From Halopseudomonas salina (GTDB lineage Bacteria > Pseudomonadota > Gammaproteobacteria > Pseudomonadales > Pseudomonadaceae), in assembly GCF_008641105.1 (NCBI RefSeq), contig NZ_VTTI01000022.1:1-12932 (forward strand): a stretch of 12,932 bases of DNA, read 5' to 3'. Of this stretch, positions 1 through 9,353 are shown in pieces; positions within the stretch are counted from its first letter, which is position 1; the number at the start of each line of letters is the position of its first letter. Both the position numbers and the translations under genes were made by a program. The notes under the pieces are model-generated. The model saw only the letters and a list, made by a program, of their open reading frames with translations, had not been told where the DNA came from and ran no database searches.

Positions 1-1
1 G

Positions 2-1963
2 GCAGACAGCCAGCTGGACCGGTTCAGTTCCAAGGCCAAGAAAGCAGGCCTTTCGCTGCTGGCTGCATTCTCGGTGGTCGCCGTATCATTAAAAAACAAG
101 CAGAACGCTCTGGCGACCGGCCAGATGGTGCGACTGGCGGAGCTGTCGGGCACTACTGCGGAGAAGTTTCAGGGCTGGGCGTTTGCTTCTAAAGGTCTGC
201 GCATCGAGGCGGACAAGCTGGGCGACATCTTCAAGGATGTGCGCGACAAGGTAGGCGACTTTCTGCAGACCGGTGGCGGGCCGCTGGCTGACTTCTTCGA
301 GAGCATCGCGCCGCAGGTGGGTGTGACGGCTGACCAGTTCCGCGATCTGAGCGGCCCGGATGCGCTGCAGCTGTATGTATCCAGCCTGGAGAAGGCCAAC
401 GTCTCGCAGAACGAGATGACGTTCTACATGGAGGCGATCGCCAGTGATGCGGCGTTGCTGCTGCCCCTGCTGCGCGACAACGGCAAAGAGTATGAGCGCC
501 TGGCACAGCAGGCCAGAGAGCTTGGCCTGGTGATGAGTGAGGACGTGGTGCAGGGCGCCAAGGCGTTCGAGCGTTCCGCTAATACGGCGAGCGCTGTGTC
601 TGAAGGCTTGGGGCAGCAACTGACCGCAGAGCTGGGCCCTGCGATGAACATGTTTACCGGGGTTTTGGTTGACACATCGCGCGAGGGAAAGATCGCCACC
701 CGGGTTGCCGCGCTGCTTGGCGCGGTAATCAAGGTTTTGGGTACCGCTGTACTCATCGCTGGTGATGGCTTCGGCGCCCTGGGGCGATTCATTGGTGGTA
801 CGGCAGCAGCCGCGGTATCCGCAGCAAAAGGGGACTTTACCGAAGCTGCGGACATCATGCGGCAGATCGGGGAAGACAACGCCCAGGCCACTGGCGAGAT
901 GATGGGCAAGATTGCCAAGCTGTGGGACGGCACCTATGAACAGGTTGGCGAGACGGCGTCCAGCGTAGCCGACCAGCTCGAGCAGAGCGAGAGGCGCTCC
1001 ACGGCTGCGGTGGTTGGTGGCACCGAGGCAAAGAAGAAAGCCTATACCGACATGGTCGAGCTGGCCAAGGGCAAGATCAAAGAGCTGACCGATGCTGAGC
1101 GCGATGCCAACAAGGACGTGGAGAAGTACCGCGACGAGCGCCTGGATATTGAGAAGCGCTATGCCGAGGCGCTGAACCAGCTCGCCGGTGGCGGGGCGGG
1201 TGAGGCCAGCTATGGCAATGCCCAGAAGCTGAAGGTGAACGCCCGCAACGCCCTGCAGGCCGGGGACTATGAGGACGCCCAACGGCAAGCGCAGGCCGCA
1301 CTCAAGATGCTGTTGGAGCTGCAGCAGGCCGGGGAGAACACTTACGGCTTTGCCGGGTTTGCGAAGGAGCTGCAGGACATTGAGCTGAGCGCAAACAAGT
1401 TTCAGCAGACCGATGCTGACGAGAAGCTGAAGGCGATCAAGGCCGAGCTGCAAGAGTTGAAGGATCTGACCGATCTGGAGATCAAGCCGTATATGTCTCC
1501 GGAGGCGATCAAGACCCTGGAAGACCAACTGAGCAAGCTGGGCAAGCTGCTGGGTGATGCATTCGTTATTACCCCCACGCTGGCGGTGCCTGAGTCTTCT
1601 ACGTGGAATCTCACGCCTGATCGCACCACCAACCCCAAGGGCTATGCCACTGGCACCCCCAGCGCTCCGCCCGGTCTTGCCTGGGTGGGTGAGCGCGGGC
1701 CGGAGCTGGTGGCCTTTGGCGGTGGCGAGCGGGTGTTCACGGCTGATGCCAGCCAGCGCTTGGCCAGCGTGCTGAAAGGGCTGCGTGCCACGCAGGATGA
1801 CATGGGCCTGACCTCCGCCGCGATGGATGCCGCCGAGAACGACTTCTCCGCCGGCGCGGCTATATACCTGCCGGACGGTCGGCAGGTGAATGCGCGGTTT
1901 CAGCAGGGCGGCCTGGACGAACTGGCCACCTATGTGCGGCTCGCGAAACTGAGAAAGGGGTGA
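2..1963 (+). CDS. Phage tail tape measure protein, 5' truncated by the window edge
   Basis: The reading frame is open from the first complete codon at base 2, so the true start lies upstream; 653 residues are visible. Tape measure proteins fill the tail tube, set tail length and help DNA enter the host cell. Supporting features are the long helical, Ala/Gln/Lys/Glu-rich body, a hydrophobic stretch coded around bases 695-800 (core VAALLGAVIKVLGTAVLIAG), and charged coiled-coil-like helices at about 1030-1550. The C-terminal motif APPGLAWVGERGPELVAFGG (about 1662-1721) followed by ERVF is a very common tape measure ending. The gene is first in the visible tail operon and is followed by small tail and hub proteins, as usual in siphophages. 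It stops at 1961-1963, overlapping a possible GTG start of the next gene. The family assignment is firm; the lineage within siphophages is not resolved. Confidence 0.88.
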   Translation, partial: ADSQLDRFSSKAKKAGLSLLAAFSVVAVSLKNKQNALATGQMVRLAELSGTTAEKFQGWAFASKGLRIEADKLGDIFKDVRDKVGDFLQTGGGPLADFFESIAPQVGVTADQFRDLSGPDALQLYVSSLEKANVSQNEMTFYMEAIASDAALLLPLLRDNGKEYERLAQQARELGLVMSEDVVQGAKAFERSANTASAVSEGLGQQLTAELGPAMNMFTGVLVDTSREGKIATRVAALLGAVIKVLGTAVLIAGDGFGALGRFIGGTAAAAVSAAKGDFTEAADIMRQIGEDNAQATGEMMGKIAKLWDGTYEQVGETASSVADQLEQSERRSTAAVVGGTEAKKKAYTDMVELAKGKIKELTDAERDANKDVEKYRDERLDIEKRYAEALNQLAGGGAGEASYGNAQKLKVNARNALQAGDYEDAQRQAQAALKMLLELQQAGENTYGFAGFAKELQDIELSANKFQQTDADEKLKAIKAELQELKDLTDLEIKPYMSPEAIKTLEDQLSKLGKLLGDAFVITPTLAVPESSTWNLTPDRTTNPKGYATGTPSAPPGLAWVGERGPELVAFGGGERVFTADASQRLASVLKGLRATQDDMGLTSAAMDAAENDFSAGAAIYLPDGRQVNARFQQGGLDELATYVRLAKLRKG

Positions 1964-1965
1964 GC

Positions 1966-2466
1966 ATGTACCACTTGATGCTGGGCGGTGTGCGAATAGC
2001 TCACCAGAGCGGCTGGCCAAACGTGACCTATGAGCCAGAGGGCGGTACCTCCAGCGTGCGCCTGAGCGAGGGCAAGCTGGTGGAGATGTCGCACTGGGAA
2101 AAGATGCGCATCTCGATCAGTGGTAGCGGGCTGATGGGTGCGGGGCTTGAGGGTGTGGACTTCCGCTCTGACCTGGACCTGTGGAGCATCAAGGCCATGC
2201 GCCTGAACACGGCCAGCCTGACAGCTACGCTGACCACCGAGGTGAGGCCCGATGCGCCGGTGTGGTGCGATGCCCTGCTGGAGGATGGCCGCGAGCAGCG
2301 CACGCCGGTCACCATGGATGGTCGCGTGGCAACCATCACGCCTGTGGCGGATGCCGTGCAGTACAGCATTGGCTGGCTGCCTCGCTTTACCGTGCGCTGC
2401 CGCCGCCCGACTGAAAGCAGTGAAACCCGAACCAATGACTGGCAACTGATCTGCCTTGAGGTGTAA
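1966..2466 (+). CDS. Small phage tail protein, distal-tail position, function unknown
   Basis: This 166-residue protein directly follows the tape measure gene. I chose ATG 1966 because AAGGGG (1955-1960) lies five bases before it; an in-frame GTG at 1960 overlaps the previous stop but would use up that ribosome binding site. The protein looks mostly beta-stranded, begins MYHLMLGGVRIAHQSG, contains a SHWEKMRISISGSGLMG segment, and has no signal peptide or membrane span. I recognise no catalytic motif. Its place between tape measure and hub is where siphophages encode the distal tail (Dit) or other tail-tip proteins, so a tail-tip role is inferred from position only. The stop is three bases before the next start. 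Confidence 0.7.
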   Translation: MYHLMLGGVRIAHQSGWPNVTYEPEGGTSSVRLSEGKLVEMSHWEKMRISISGSGLMGAGLEGVDFRSDLDLWSIKAMRLNTASLTATLTTEVRPDAPVWCDALLEDGREQRTPVTMDGRVATITPVADAVQYSIGWLPRFTVRCRRPTESSETRTNDWQLICLEV

Positions 2467-2469
2467 CGC

Positions 2470-4179
2470 ATGCTGAACAGCCTCCCGCTCAACAGCGCGC
2501 CGCTCAATTCTGTTGCCGTAAGCGATAGCCAAACCATAACCATCCAACCAGGTGGCAGCTTTACCTGGCGCTGGGCCGCCACGCTGGCGGGCGTTGATGT
2601 ATCGGCCACCCTGGCCGGGCCAATGCGGATCGAGGCCGTAGAGGATGGCGACCGGGTAGCCACGTTTGATCTGTGGCTTGGCCCGGACCCTGTGACTATT
2701 GCGGATTACGCCGGCATGGCCGTGACGCTGGACTTTGTGGTGATGGGCGATCCGGTGTTGGCTGTGCGGCTTTTCACTGGCTCACTGGTGCAGCCCGAGT
2801 TCGATGTGCTCACCCGCGTGCTCAGCTGCACGGCCACCACGCGCCTGGCTGACACCATCGAGGCCATGCCGATTGAGCTGATCGACGCGCTGGTAGCGGG
2901 CCAATGGTCCGTGGATGTATTTGAAGAAACCGCCGGACGTTCGCGCTGGGAGTACGCGCAGGAGCGACTGAGCACCCGCACCGCCAGCCTGTGCGCTGGG
3001 CGGGACGGGCAGCCGCGCATTGTGGAGTGGTACCCGGCGGGCACTGCCTATGAGTTCGCCCCCGGCAGCACGGCATACCAGAGCCTGGATATATCGCTGG
3101 CCAGCCTGAGCGACACCACCAACGTGGTCGAGCTGGAGATGGACTACCGGTATTCCCGGTACCGAGAGCGCGGGCAGAGCTATAGCTGGCTGAACCCCGC
3201 GACGGGCGGCAATACCAGCATCACCGGCTTTAACGCATGGCGTGCCGACAGTACAGAGCTGCCTGACATTCAAATGGTGACGGACGCGGTCGAGAGCGCA
3301 GGGTGGTTTATTACCGCGTCAGATTGGTACCGCTTGCCCGGTGACCTGCCAGAGCTGCCGCAGCCCTGGTACAACAAAAATATTGATCTGCTGTTGGGGG
3401 CTGACTTCACCACGGCGTTCCGCTGGAGCCAGCGCGCCGTCGAGGCTTACCGGTTCCGGTTGGAGGTTGCGGCCGCCGTGGCGGCGGTGGGAGAGGTCAT
3501 CACCCGTGACCGCGTGGTGCTGGATACCGACACGGATGCGGACGCGCTGTGGGAGTCCAGCCGCACTAATCCTGCCGCGGTAACAGGCGACGAGCCTATC
3601 GATCAGCTGCCGCGCCGCGATCAGCCCCGGCTTGATGTGGCAATCAACACCGCGCTGGCTCGCGCCAGGTCGCAGCTGCTGCAGGCTCAACGGGGTAACC
3701 GCGTGAGCTGGCAAGTGCCACTAGGCCATGCGCTGGACGTGGATATCGGCCAAGGCATCAGGTTGGCTGACCGCGCCACTGCGACGGGCGTTGTGGTGGG
3801 GCTAACCGCTGAAGGCGACCAGGAGACCGGCTCAGCCATGCTGACCATCACCCTGGCTGTGAGCCGCGGTGAGGCGGAAGCGGTGGCTGATGTGCTGGCC
3901 CCGCCAGATCCTCCGGAGTTTGTGGACGTGGTAGCGCCTATCATCAACCCGGTGCTGCCCACGCAACTGATCAAGGATTCGTCCAGCCCGCCCTATAACG
4001 AGGAGATGCCCGGGTTTGCCGGCAGCTACTCGATTGGCACCTGGCCTCCGGAGAATCGCTACCCCCGCCGCTTTGCGATTGACGCACCGGAAATACCTGA
4101 GCAATGGCGGGACGAAATCACCGCGGAGCGCGCCGTAGTTATCCGCGTTGCGCCCCCTGTTGATGTGCTGGAGATATAA
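2470..4179 (+). CDS. Phage tail hub or baseplate-like protein
   Basis: A 569-residue protein starting at ATG 2470, with GAGG (2458-2461) eight bases upstream. The N-terminus contains a repeated LPLNSAPLN element (residues 5-13), followed by beta-rich sequence up to about residue 130. The middle is longer and mixed, with Tyr-rich (YRYSRYRERGQSYSW) and Trp-rich segments. Near residues 395-470 there is a stretch reading as helix plus strands (ARARSQLLQAQRGNRVSWQV, then LGHALDVDIGQGIRLAD). The GxxLDVDIGQGIRL pattern resembles tail hub and phage late-control proteins, where it describes the edge of a receptor or fibre platform. The C-terminal 80 residues are proline-rich. No lysozyme or peptidase motif was found. 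Size and operon position suggest the central tail hub, but this is inference; minor tail protein is the safe name. Confidence 0.65.
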   Translation: MLNSLPLNSAPLNSVAVSDSQTITIQPGGSFTWRWAATLAGVDVSATLAGPMRIEAVEDGDRVATFDLWLGPDPVTIADYAGMAVTLDFVVMGDPVLAVRLFTGSLVQPEFDVLTRVLSCTATTRLADTIEAMPIELIDALVAGQWSVDVFEETAGRSRWEYAQERLSTRTASLCAGRDGQPRIVEWYPAGTAYEFAPGSTAYQSLDISLASLSDTTNVVELEMDYRYSRYRERGQSYSWLNPATGGNTSITGFNAWRADSTELPDIQMVTDAVESAGWFITASDWYRLPGDLPELPQPWYNKNIDLLLGADFTTAFRWSQRAVEAYRFRLEVAAAVAAVGEVITRDRVVLDTDTDADALWESSRTNPAAVTGDEPIDQLPRRDQPRLDVAINTALARARSQLLQAQRGNRVSWQVPLGHALDVDIGQGIRLADRATATGVVVGLTAEGDQETGSAMLTITLAVSRGEAEAVADVLAPPDPPEFVDVVAPIINPVLPTQLIKDSSSPPYNEEMPGFAGSYSIGTWPPENRYPRRFAIDAPEIPEQWRDEITAERAVVIRVAPPVDVLEI

Positions 4180-4638
4180 ATGGCTACCCCTACTGAACGA
4201 TCCACGGGCATTCGTGAGCGCCTCAGCGCGCGTTCCAACGGCCTGAGCAGTCGCACCAATGCGCGGGCGGACGGCATACAGGAACGACTTGATGCTCGCC
4301 ATCAGCGCAAGGCGGGCGAGCTGGTACAGAACCTGCTCGACATGGCCAACCCTGGCAAGCCGCTCCCCACACTCAAGCGCGAAGAGCCCCGCGGCGGCAT
4401 CCCCCAGCGTCGCGGTTACAGCGAGGTGAACCAACAGCCCGGCACAGGCGGGCAGGGAGGCATTGCCGGCCCCCTGCAGGAACTGGACATCGACCAGCGC
4501 GAATACTACGCCCCGCTACTGAGCAGTGACGGCCTGTTTGCGCTGCCGCAGATCAAAATGCTGCAGATGACAGACGGCGGCGGCAATCCGTTCCAGGTGC
4601 AGCTGGCTGATCCGCACCCGCCAGAGCCTACGCCATGA
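4180..4638 (+). CDS. Small hydrophilic tail-operon protein, function unknown
   Basis: A 152-residue protein that starts immediately after the previous stop (TAA then ATG) with GGAG six bases upstream. The first 60 residues are highly charged and helical, with an imperfect repeat of the kind R-x(2-3)-RLSAR / RTNAR / ERLDAR. This is followed by a Pro/Gly/Gln-rich flexible middle (about residues 75-95) and a short C-terminal segment ending in PHPPEPTP. It has no membrane segment and no recognised enzyme motif. Its last codons overlap the next start in an ATGA arrangement, so translation is probably coupled. A tail-assembly or tail-tip accessory role is suggested only by its place in the operon. 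Confidence 0.65.
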   Translation: MATPTERSTGIRERLSARSNGLSSRTNARADGIQERLDARHQRKAGELVQNLLDMANPGKPLPTLKREEPRGGIPQRRGYSEVNQQPGTGGQGGIAGPLQELDIDQREYYAPLLSSDGLFALPQIKMLQMTDGGGNPFQVQLADPHPPEPTP

Positions 4639-6191
4639 GGCGGGCGTTGATGTGGCCCTGGCATGGCCCCGTCGCGAATGGCGCCATCACCCTTACTGAT
4701 GAAAGCACACGACCTTACCCGCAACCCATCGACACCGTAGGCCCCGACATTTACGCCGGCCCCGGCGATACCCATCTGATCACCGTGCCGGGTATTGACC
4801 CCATCACACCGGAAGAAGAGGCTGTTGCGCCCCCTGGCGGCGAGTGGTGGGCCGGGCAGGCGCTGATTACCGGTGCCAGCTTGTACGGCCAGGCGCTGCG
4901 AGGCTGGATCTACCAGGCCGAGGACGGCAGCCGCTGGCGTGTTCATATCCGCAATGCGGTGGTGAGTGCCTCGGACACGGTGGGCGAGTTTGTTACCCGG
5001 CGCTTTGGCGAGTGGCATGTAGAGCCGCAGGAGAAGGTGCAGGGGTTTGCGTTGGGCTATGGTCGTGCAACAGGGGCAGATGCGGCCAAGGTGTTTGCTG
5101 ACCTGCGCTCATCCGCCAACGGTGTATTGCGCCTGCATAGCGTCAGCTCCACTGGCCGGCATGCCGTGTTGGCCCTGGCAGCGTATCAAAGCGCCAACGT
5201 CTCACCTCTGGACAAGAAGCCGCGGCCCTACCGTTTCTACCTGTGCAGCGTGACGGGTACCGGCGCCGATCTGTTGGTGAACGTCAGCCTGCTTTATGAC
5301 ATCGCGGACATTCGGCCAGCCAGCATATTCACCGAGCCGCCCATTGATAACCGTATCCTGGGTTATGTGCTGGGCCCTGAAGTGGCGCGCTCCCCGGCGA
5401 CGGAAGACGGGGTGTATGTGGGCGACCGCGTGACCTATGATTTTGCAACCGAGGTGCTGACCGGGCCCGGTGGCGGCACGGACGTACCCCGCGCCGGCGA
5501 GTACACCGAGCATTACCGCTGGATGTGGGCTGTGCGCTTTGCTGATGAAACCCCGGTGCCGGTTTACTTCCACCTCGGGCTGGTCAGTCAGGTTACGAAC
5601 AACGGCCTTCAGTGGGAGACCGCCACCCAGCGCGTGCAGGTTGAGCGCACAGACGGCACCACTCAGATAGAGGTATTGGGCCTGGCTCAGTTGGCTGGTA
5701 CCAGGGTGGCCAACACGGATGCGGTATTTGAAACAGAGGGCGCTGCGCAGAACTGGATTCAGCCGCTGCCCTGCAGCGTGACCAGTACCGTGTCTGGCGA
5801 TGTGGTCAGCAATGTGTATCTGGTGGGCAGCGAGACAGCAACGGTCGGCGGCCAGGATCTGGAGAATCTAGGCAGGCCGCCTGGGGCGCTGTTGACCGGC
5901 GACAACCTCAGCCGTCGCCCGATCGCGCAGGTATTCGCTGGCCCGAAAGACTCGCAGCTGGGCTCTGAAATCAACGTGCAGTACCTGCTCGACCTGTTCA
6001 GCAACAACTGCATGGGCCTCAGCACGCGCAGCACCAGCACCGCCGGCAGCTATGTCGGCGCCCTGACGCCAGACGGACTCAAAACCAGCACCGGCACCTG
6101 GTCCGAAACCAACCTGTTGCAGTACGGCAGCTACAACCCCAAAACCGGGCAGATCATCATCGCCGCCCCCACGCCCGTCAACTGGATATAA
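4635..6191 (+). CDS. Tail-operon structural protein of unknown fold
   Basis: A 518-residue protein, overlapping the upstream gene by four bases (ATGA). An alternative start at ATG 4650 has GAGG nine bases before it and gives MWPWHGPVANGAITL; the two cannot be separated from sequence alone. The protein is rich in Gly, Thr, Val and aromatic residues, with many short predicted strands, no signal peptide, no membrane span and no visible catalytic motif. Residues 85-110 (GQALRGWIYQAEDGSRWRVH) and the C-terminal Ser/Thr/Gly-rich end suggest a large beta-structured virion protein. Its place between the hub and fibre genes points to a tail-tip or fibre-attachment component. Function is not established. 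Confidence 0.68.
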   Translation: MRRALMWPWHGPVANGAITLTDESTRPYPQPIDTVGPDIYAGPGDTHLITVPGIDPITPEEEAVAPPGGEWWAGQALITGASLYGQALRGWIYQAEDGSRWRVHIRNAVVSASDTVGEFVTRRFGEWHVEPQEKVQGFALGYGRATGADAAKVFADLRSSANGVLRLHSVSSTGRHAVLALAAYQSANVSPLDKKPRPYRFYLCSVTGTGADLLVNVSLLYDIADIRPASIFTEPPIDNRILGYVLGPEVARSPATEDGVYVGDRVTYDFATEVLTGPGGGTDVPRAGEYTEHYRWMWAVRFADETPVPVYFHLGLVSQVTNNGLQWETATQRVQVERTDGTTQIEVLGLAQLAGTRVANTDAVFETEGAAQNWIQPLPCSVTSTVSGDVVSNVYLVGSETATVGGQDLENLGRPPGALLTGDNLSRRPIAQVFAGPKDSQLGSEINVQYLLDLFSNNCMGLSTRSTSTAGSYVGALTPDGLKTSTGTWSETNLLQYGSYNPKTGQIIIAAPTPVNWI

Positions 6192-6193
6192 CC

Positions 6194-6913
6194 ATGCAGA
6201 AATTCGCGAACAACTGGGCGACTGTGCTGAGCGCGCCCCTGGCCAGCACAGACAACACCCTGACCGTGCCCACCGCCCAGGCGGACAAGCTGACGTTTGC
6301 CTCTGGCGATTACTACGACCTGACGATTGACCCGAACGGTGACGCCCCTGAGATCCTGCGCATCACCGGCAAGAGTGGCGGGGTGCTGACGATTGGCTCA
6401 CGCGCTCGCGAGGGCACTGTCACGCCTGGCAGCTGGGCGGCGGATACCGTAATTGCTTGCACTGTGACGGCGGCATTTGCTGAGCTGATACAGCAGGGCG
6501 GCGCCTCCGCAGGATCGCCTGCGATTTTGGTAGACGAGGAGGCCGGTACTTTTGCCGTGCCCGCGGGCGCTGCCAACGTATGCGTATTTATGGGCCTGGG
6601 TGATGTTGTTTTGGATCTGCCTGTCCCGTCTGCGGGGCAGGGTCATTCGTTCGATCTGTATGTGTCGGGCGGCGCCGAAGCTGGGGATCTTCGATTGCGA
6701 CTAACCGGGGGGCCGATTTCTATTCTGGGTGGGCCGGCATTTCAAAGCGGTAACGACCTGAACGGGGACTTGGTCATCACTCCCAGCAGCGATTATTTCT
6801 ATGGCCGAGTTGTATTGAGTAGCGCCTCTACCGAGGTGTCGTTCGGCCTGTTCCTACTGACCTCGGACTCTGCGTGGTTTGCCCTGACGCCCCCGGACCC
6901 GCAACCCAACTGA
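6194..6913 (+). CDS. Phage tail fibre or fibre-adaptor-like protein
   Basis: A 239-residue protein two bases after the preceding stop, with only a weak ribosome binding site, so coupled translation is likely. The N-terminal 90 residues follow a pattern common at the start of phage fibre and adaptor proteins: [20 protein letters not shown], then a short strand block with [16 protein letters not shown] sequence, then [20 protein letters not shown]. That arrangement (sequence through [11 protein letters not shown] and an EGT..xSWAADT turn) is seen in small beta domains that join fibres to the tail. The C-terminal 140 residues are Gly- and Ser-rich beta sequence ending PPDPQPN. No enzyme motif is visible. 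Its position just before the collagen-like fibre supports a structural role; the assignment rests on pattern memory, not a search. Confidence 0.6.
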   Translation: MQKFANNWATVLSAPLASTDNTLTVPTAQADKLTFASGDYYDLTIDPNGDAPEILRITGKSGGVLTIGSRAREGTVTPGSWAADTVIACTVTAAFAELIQQGGASAGSPAILVDEEAGTFAVPAGAANVCVFMGLGDVVLDLPVPSAGQGHSFDLYVSGGAEAGDLRLRLTGGPISILGGPAFQSGNDLNGDLVITPSSDYFYGRVVLSSASTEVSFGLFLLTSDSAWFALTPPDPQPN

Positions 6914-6945
6914 GCAACAACCCGCCTACAGTAACGGAGACACCC

Positions 6946-8826
6946 ATGCAGCCTACCCAGCTCGCACTTGTGATTCATAAGGGCGCGACCTTCCGTGCCC
7001 TTCTGCGCGTCATGCAGCCGACGCCCGAATACCGCGATATCACCACCATCAGCCCCACCGCCCCGTTGCGCCTGACCGTAGACCACGGACTGCCGACCGA
7101 CTGGCCGATCTGGATCGAGCTGGTCCGCCAGTTGCCAGCCCTGAACCGTGCGCTGCCTCAGGAGAGGCCGCACTTCGCGCGGATGGTGGATGCCGAAACG
7201 CTGGAGATCAGCACCATCAATGCCACTGGCAGCAAGGCCTCTGGCGGCCAGATCGTGTACTACCCACCCCTGCCGCTGACCGGTGCCACTGCAGAGCTGA
7301 CCCTGTATGAGAAGGGCGCGGCTGTGGGCACCTTGCCGGTGACCGTGGATGCGGGTGGCTGGGTAGATGTGGTGCTGACCGATGAGCAGACCGAGGCGCT
7401 GGAGTGGAGCGCGCTCGAGTACACGCTCGACGTGCAGCTGGGATCGACTGACGTGCTGCGGGTTTATGCGGGCAAGGTGACTGCCATTGCGGCAGGAACT
7501 GCTCCGGCCACCTGTCAGGGCTTTGCTGTGATTGGTGGGGACCGTGGGCCTGCCGGGCCAGCAGGCGAACCCGGCCCGGCCTTCCAGGTCGACGCCACTG
7601 GGCTGCTCGCTGATCGCTCCGCACACGACGGCGAGGATCTGAACTTCTCGTACCTGGCAACGGACAACGGGATGCTGTACTTCCGGATCGCTGGTGGCGG
7701 ATGGTCAGACGGCACACCGTTTCAAGGTCCGCCCGGCGAAGCCGGACCAGCAGGCCCGATGGGTCCGGCTGGGGCCCAGGGCCCGGCGGGTGCTGATGGT
7801 GCGCAGGGCGCGCCAGGACCACAGGGTCTGCCGGGCCCGGAAGGACCAGTTGGGCCAGCAGGCCCGCCAGGTGCTCAGGGTTTGCAGGGTGAAGCCGGCC
7901 CCCCAGGTCCGGAGGGGCCGATTGGCCCGCAAGGTCCGCAAGGTGAAACCGGTGCGGGCCTCGCAATACTGGGTAGTTTGGATTCGATCGCCGAGCTACC
8001 CGGCACAGGCATCCAAGGCGATGCCTATATCATCAATGGCGACCTTTGGGTGTGGGCGACTGCGTCTTCTGACTGGGTCAATGCTGGAAACATTCAGGGC
8101 CCGCAAGGTATACAGGGCGAAGACGGTGAATCAGGCCCGCAAGGGCCAGCCGGGCCGCAGGGCATCCAGGGCGAAGTGGGGCCGACCGGGCCGACCGGGC
8201 CCGAGGGCCCGCAGGGTGTTCAAGGTGTTCAAGGCCCAGCAGGCTCCGCAGGTCCTGCCGGAGAGGATGGACGAGAAGTCGAGCTTCGCAACGACGGGAC
8301 CCACCTCCAGTGGCGTTACTTGGGGGATGTAACATGGATAAACCTGGCGGCGCTATCGGATCTGGGTAGCGGCGGTGGCGGCGGTGGTTTTACTGCGGTT
8401 TATGGTAAAGCGACCAACTCGGCAAACGTAAGTGTTCCAAGCGGAACATTCACTGAGGTCACGCTAAACACCACAGTGCATGAAGCCGGTGGTGAGATAC
8501 ATAATCCAGCGTCAAATCCCGGACGCCTTACGGTCCCGGCAGGCCAGGGCGGAGCATATATCATCGGTGCGGGTGTCTTTTTGTCGGCTAGCAGTTCAGG
8601 ACGTCGAGTGCTCCGGGTTCAGAAGAACGGCAGCTCTGACATAGTGCGGCAAGATATTTCACCTGTAACTGTACCCACTGCTCCTACTGGGCTTGTTTGT
8701 AGTTCTGTCGTTACTTTAGCGGCTGGAGACTACATCACATGCCAGGCATTCCAAGATTCCGGCAGTACCTTACAGGTTATGGTATTGGATTTTTCTCCGA
8801 TGCTCTGGATGGCGAGGGTAGGATAA
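6946..8826 (+). CDS. Collagen-repeat phage tail fibre with C1q-like C-terminal tip
   Basis: A 626-residue receptor-binding fibre candidate. ATG 6946 is chosen because GGAG lies six bases upstream; an in-frame GTG at 6874 would overlap the previous gene. Residues 1-185 are a beta-rich virion-attachment domain resembling baseplate upper or fibre N-terminal domains ([20 protein letters not shown] near 145-165). Collagen-type G-x-y blocks follow: residues 198-212 (5 triplets), 261-335 (25 triplets) and 385-441 (19 triplets). Two small non-collagen inserts separate them (about 213-260 with [12 protein letters not shown], and 338-384 with [20 protein letters not shown]). A strand block ([16 protein letters not shown]) and a poly-Gly linker (476-481) lead to residues 482-626, which look like a trimeric C1q/TNF-type jelly roll: [26 protein letters not shown] and [16 protein letters not shown]. 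Collagen repeats trimerise the shaft and the tip should bind the host surface. Confidence 0.85.
   Translation: MQPTQLALVIHKGATFRALLRVMQPTPEYRDITTISPTAPLRLTVDHGLPTDWPIWIELVRQLPALNRALPQERPHFARMVDAETLEISTINATGSKASGGQIVYYPPLPLTGATAELTLYEKGAAVGTLPVTVDAGGWVDVVLTDEQTEALEWSALEYTLDVQLGSTDVLRVYAGKVTAIAAGTAPATCQGFAVIGGDRGPAGPAGEPGPAFQVDATGLLADRSAHDGEDLNFSYLATDNGMLYFRIAGGGWSDGTPFQGPPGEAGPAGPMGPAGAQGPAGADGAQGAPGPQGLPGPEGPVGPAGPPGAQGLQGEAGPPGPEGPIGPQGPQGETGAGLAILGSLDSIAELPGTGIQGDAYIINGDLWVWATASSDWVNAGNIQGPQGIQGEDGESGPQGPAGPQGIQGEVGPTGPTGPEGPQGVQGVQGPAGSAGPAGEDGREVELRNDGTHLQWRYLGDVTWINLAALSDLGSGGGGGGFTAVYGKATNSANVSVPSGTFTEVTLNTTVHEAGGEIHNPASNPGRLTVPAGQGGAYIIGAGVFLSASSSGRRVLRVQKNGSSDIVRQDISPVTVPTAPTGLVCSSVVTLAAGDYITCQAFQDSGSTLQVMVLDFSPMLWMARVG
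7537..8271 (+). repeat. Collagen-like Gly-x-y coding repeats (three blocks)
   Basis: Three tracts of uninterrupted Gly-x-y codons lie inside the tail fibre gene: 7537-7581, 7726-7950 and 8098-8268, split by two short globular inserts. Pro is frequent at x and Gln, Ala or Glu at y. The nucleotide repeats (for example CCGGGCCC and CAAGGT units) are imperfect, so they can support slippage or recombination that lengthens or shortens the shaft in multiples of nine bases. Confidence 0.85.
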
Positions 8827-9353
8827 TGATGGCGAGCATCGTACTGACCGATATTGACCACTGTTCAGGTATAGCCGTATTAGCAGGCCAGCCAGATATT
8901 GAAAAATACTGGTTGTCAGGAAATGTTCTGTTTGTGGCTGATGTGCCCCAAGAATCTCTTGAACAGGCTCAAGCACAGTACAGCCCATTTCAGTCGATGA
9001 AGACGCAAACGATAGAAAAAAATAACTCACTTTTTGAGCAGGCCATGCTGGCCTTGACCGCAGACTACCCGCCAAGCGAAATCAGCAGCTGGGAGCGGCA
9101 GCGGGCCGAGGCACTGGCATGGCAGGCGGACCATGCCGCACCTACGCCATGGATCGACATTGCTGCCCAGGTGCGCGGAGTGCCGCGCGCGGAGTACCTG
9201 CAGCGCACTGTCGCCAAAGTACAGTTGTTCGCCCAGGCCAGTGCATTTCTGGTTGGGCGGCGGCAGGCGATTGATGACGCGATAAGGCGGGCCACTACCA
9301 TGGCAGAGCTTGAAGCGATCCGGATCGACTACACGCTGCCGGGGGCCGCGTAA
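8826..9353 (+). CDS. Tail fibre assembly-type protein (probable fibre chaperone)
   Basis: A 175-residue protein. I place the start at ATG 8826, which overlaps the fibre stop (TAATG) and has GAGGG seven bases upstream; a second ATG follows at 8829. A longer reading from 8739 would overlap the fibre gene by 88 bases and is unlikely. The C-terminal half has a pattern common to phage fibre-assembly and tail proteins: SSWERQRAEALAWQADHAAP, then TPWIDIAAQVRGVPRAEYLQ, helical AKVQLFAQASAFLVGRRQAI, and a final ATTMAELEAI segment. Such proteins are usually encoded right behind the fibre and help the distal fibre fold and trimerise. The N-terminal half (to about base 9040) is much richer in A+T than the rest, which suggests it was exchanged together with the fibre tip. 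The family is recognised by pattern only. Confidence 0.68.
   Translation: MMASIVLTDIDHCSGIAVLAGQPDIEKYWLSGNVLFVADVPQESLEQAQAQYSPFQSMKTQTIEKNNSLFEQAMLALTADYPPSEISSWERQRAEALAWQADHAAPTPWIDIAAQVRGVPRAEYLQRTVAKVQLFAQASAFLVGRRQAIDDAIRRATTMAELEAIRIDYTLPGAA

Noticed and set aside
89..2020. A 643-codon open frame antisense to the tape measure gene
   Set aside because: It mirrors the tape measure codons, has Leu/Arg/His-rich composition typical of antisense frames in G+C-rich DNA, and has no recognisable domain.
7694..8332. A plus-strand frame of 212 codons inside the collagen-like region
   Set aside because: Arg/Gln/Val-rich repeats are the frame-shifted shadow of the Gly-x-y codons.
8739..8825. Longer start for the fibre assembly gene
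   Set aside because: It would overlap the fibre gene by 88 bases; ATG 8826 overlaps the stop and has GAGGG at good spacing.
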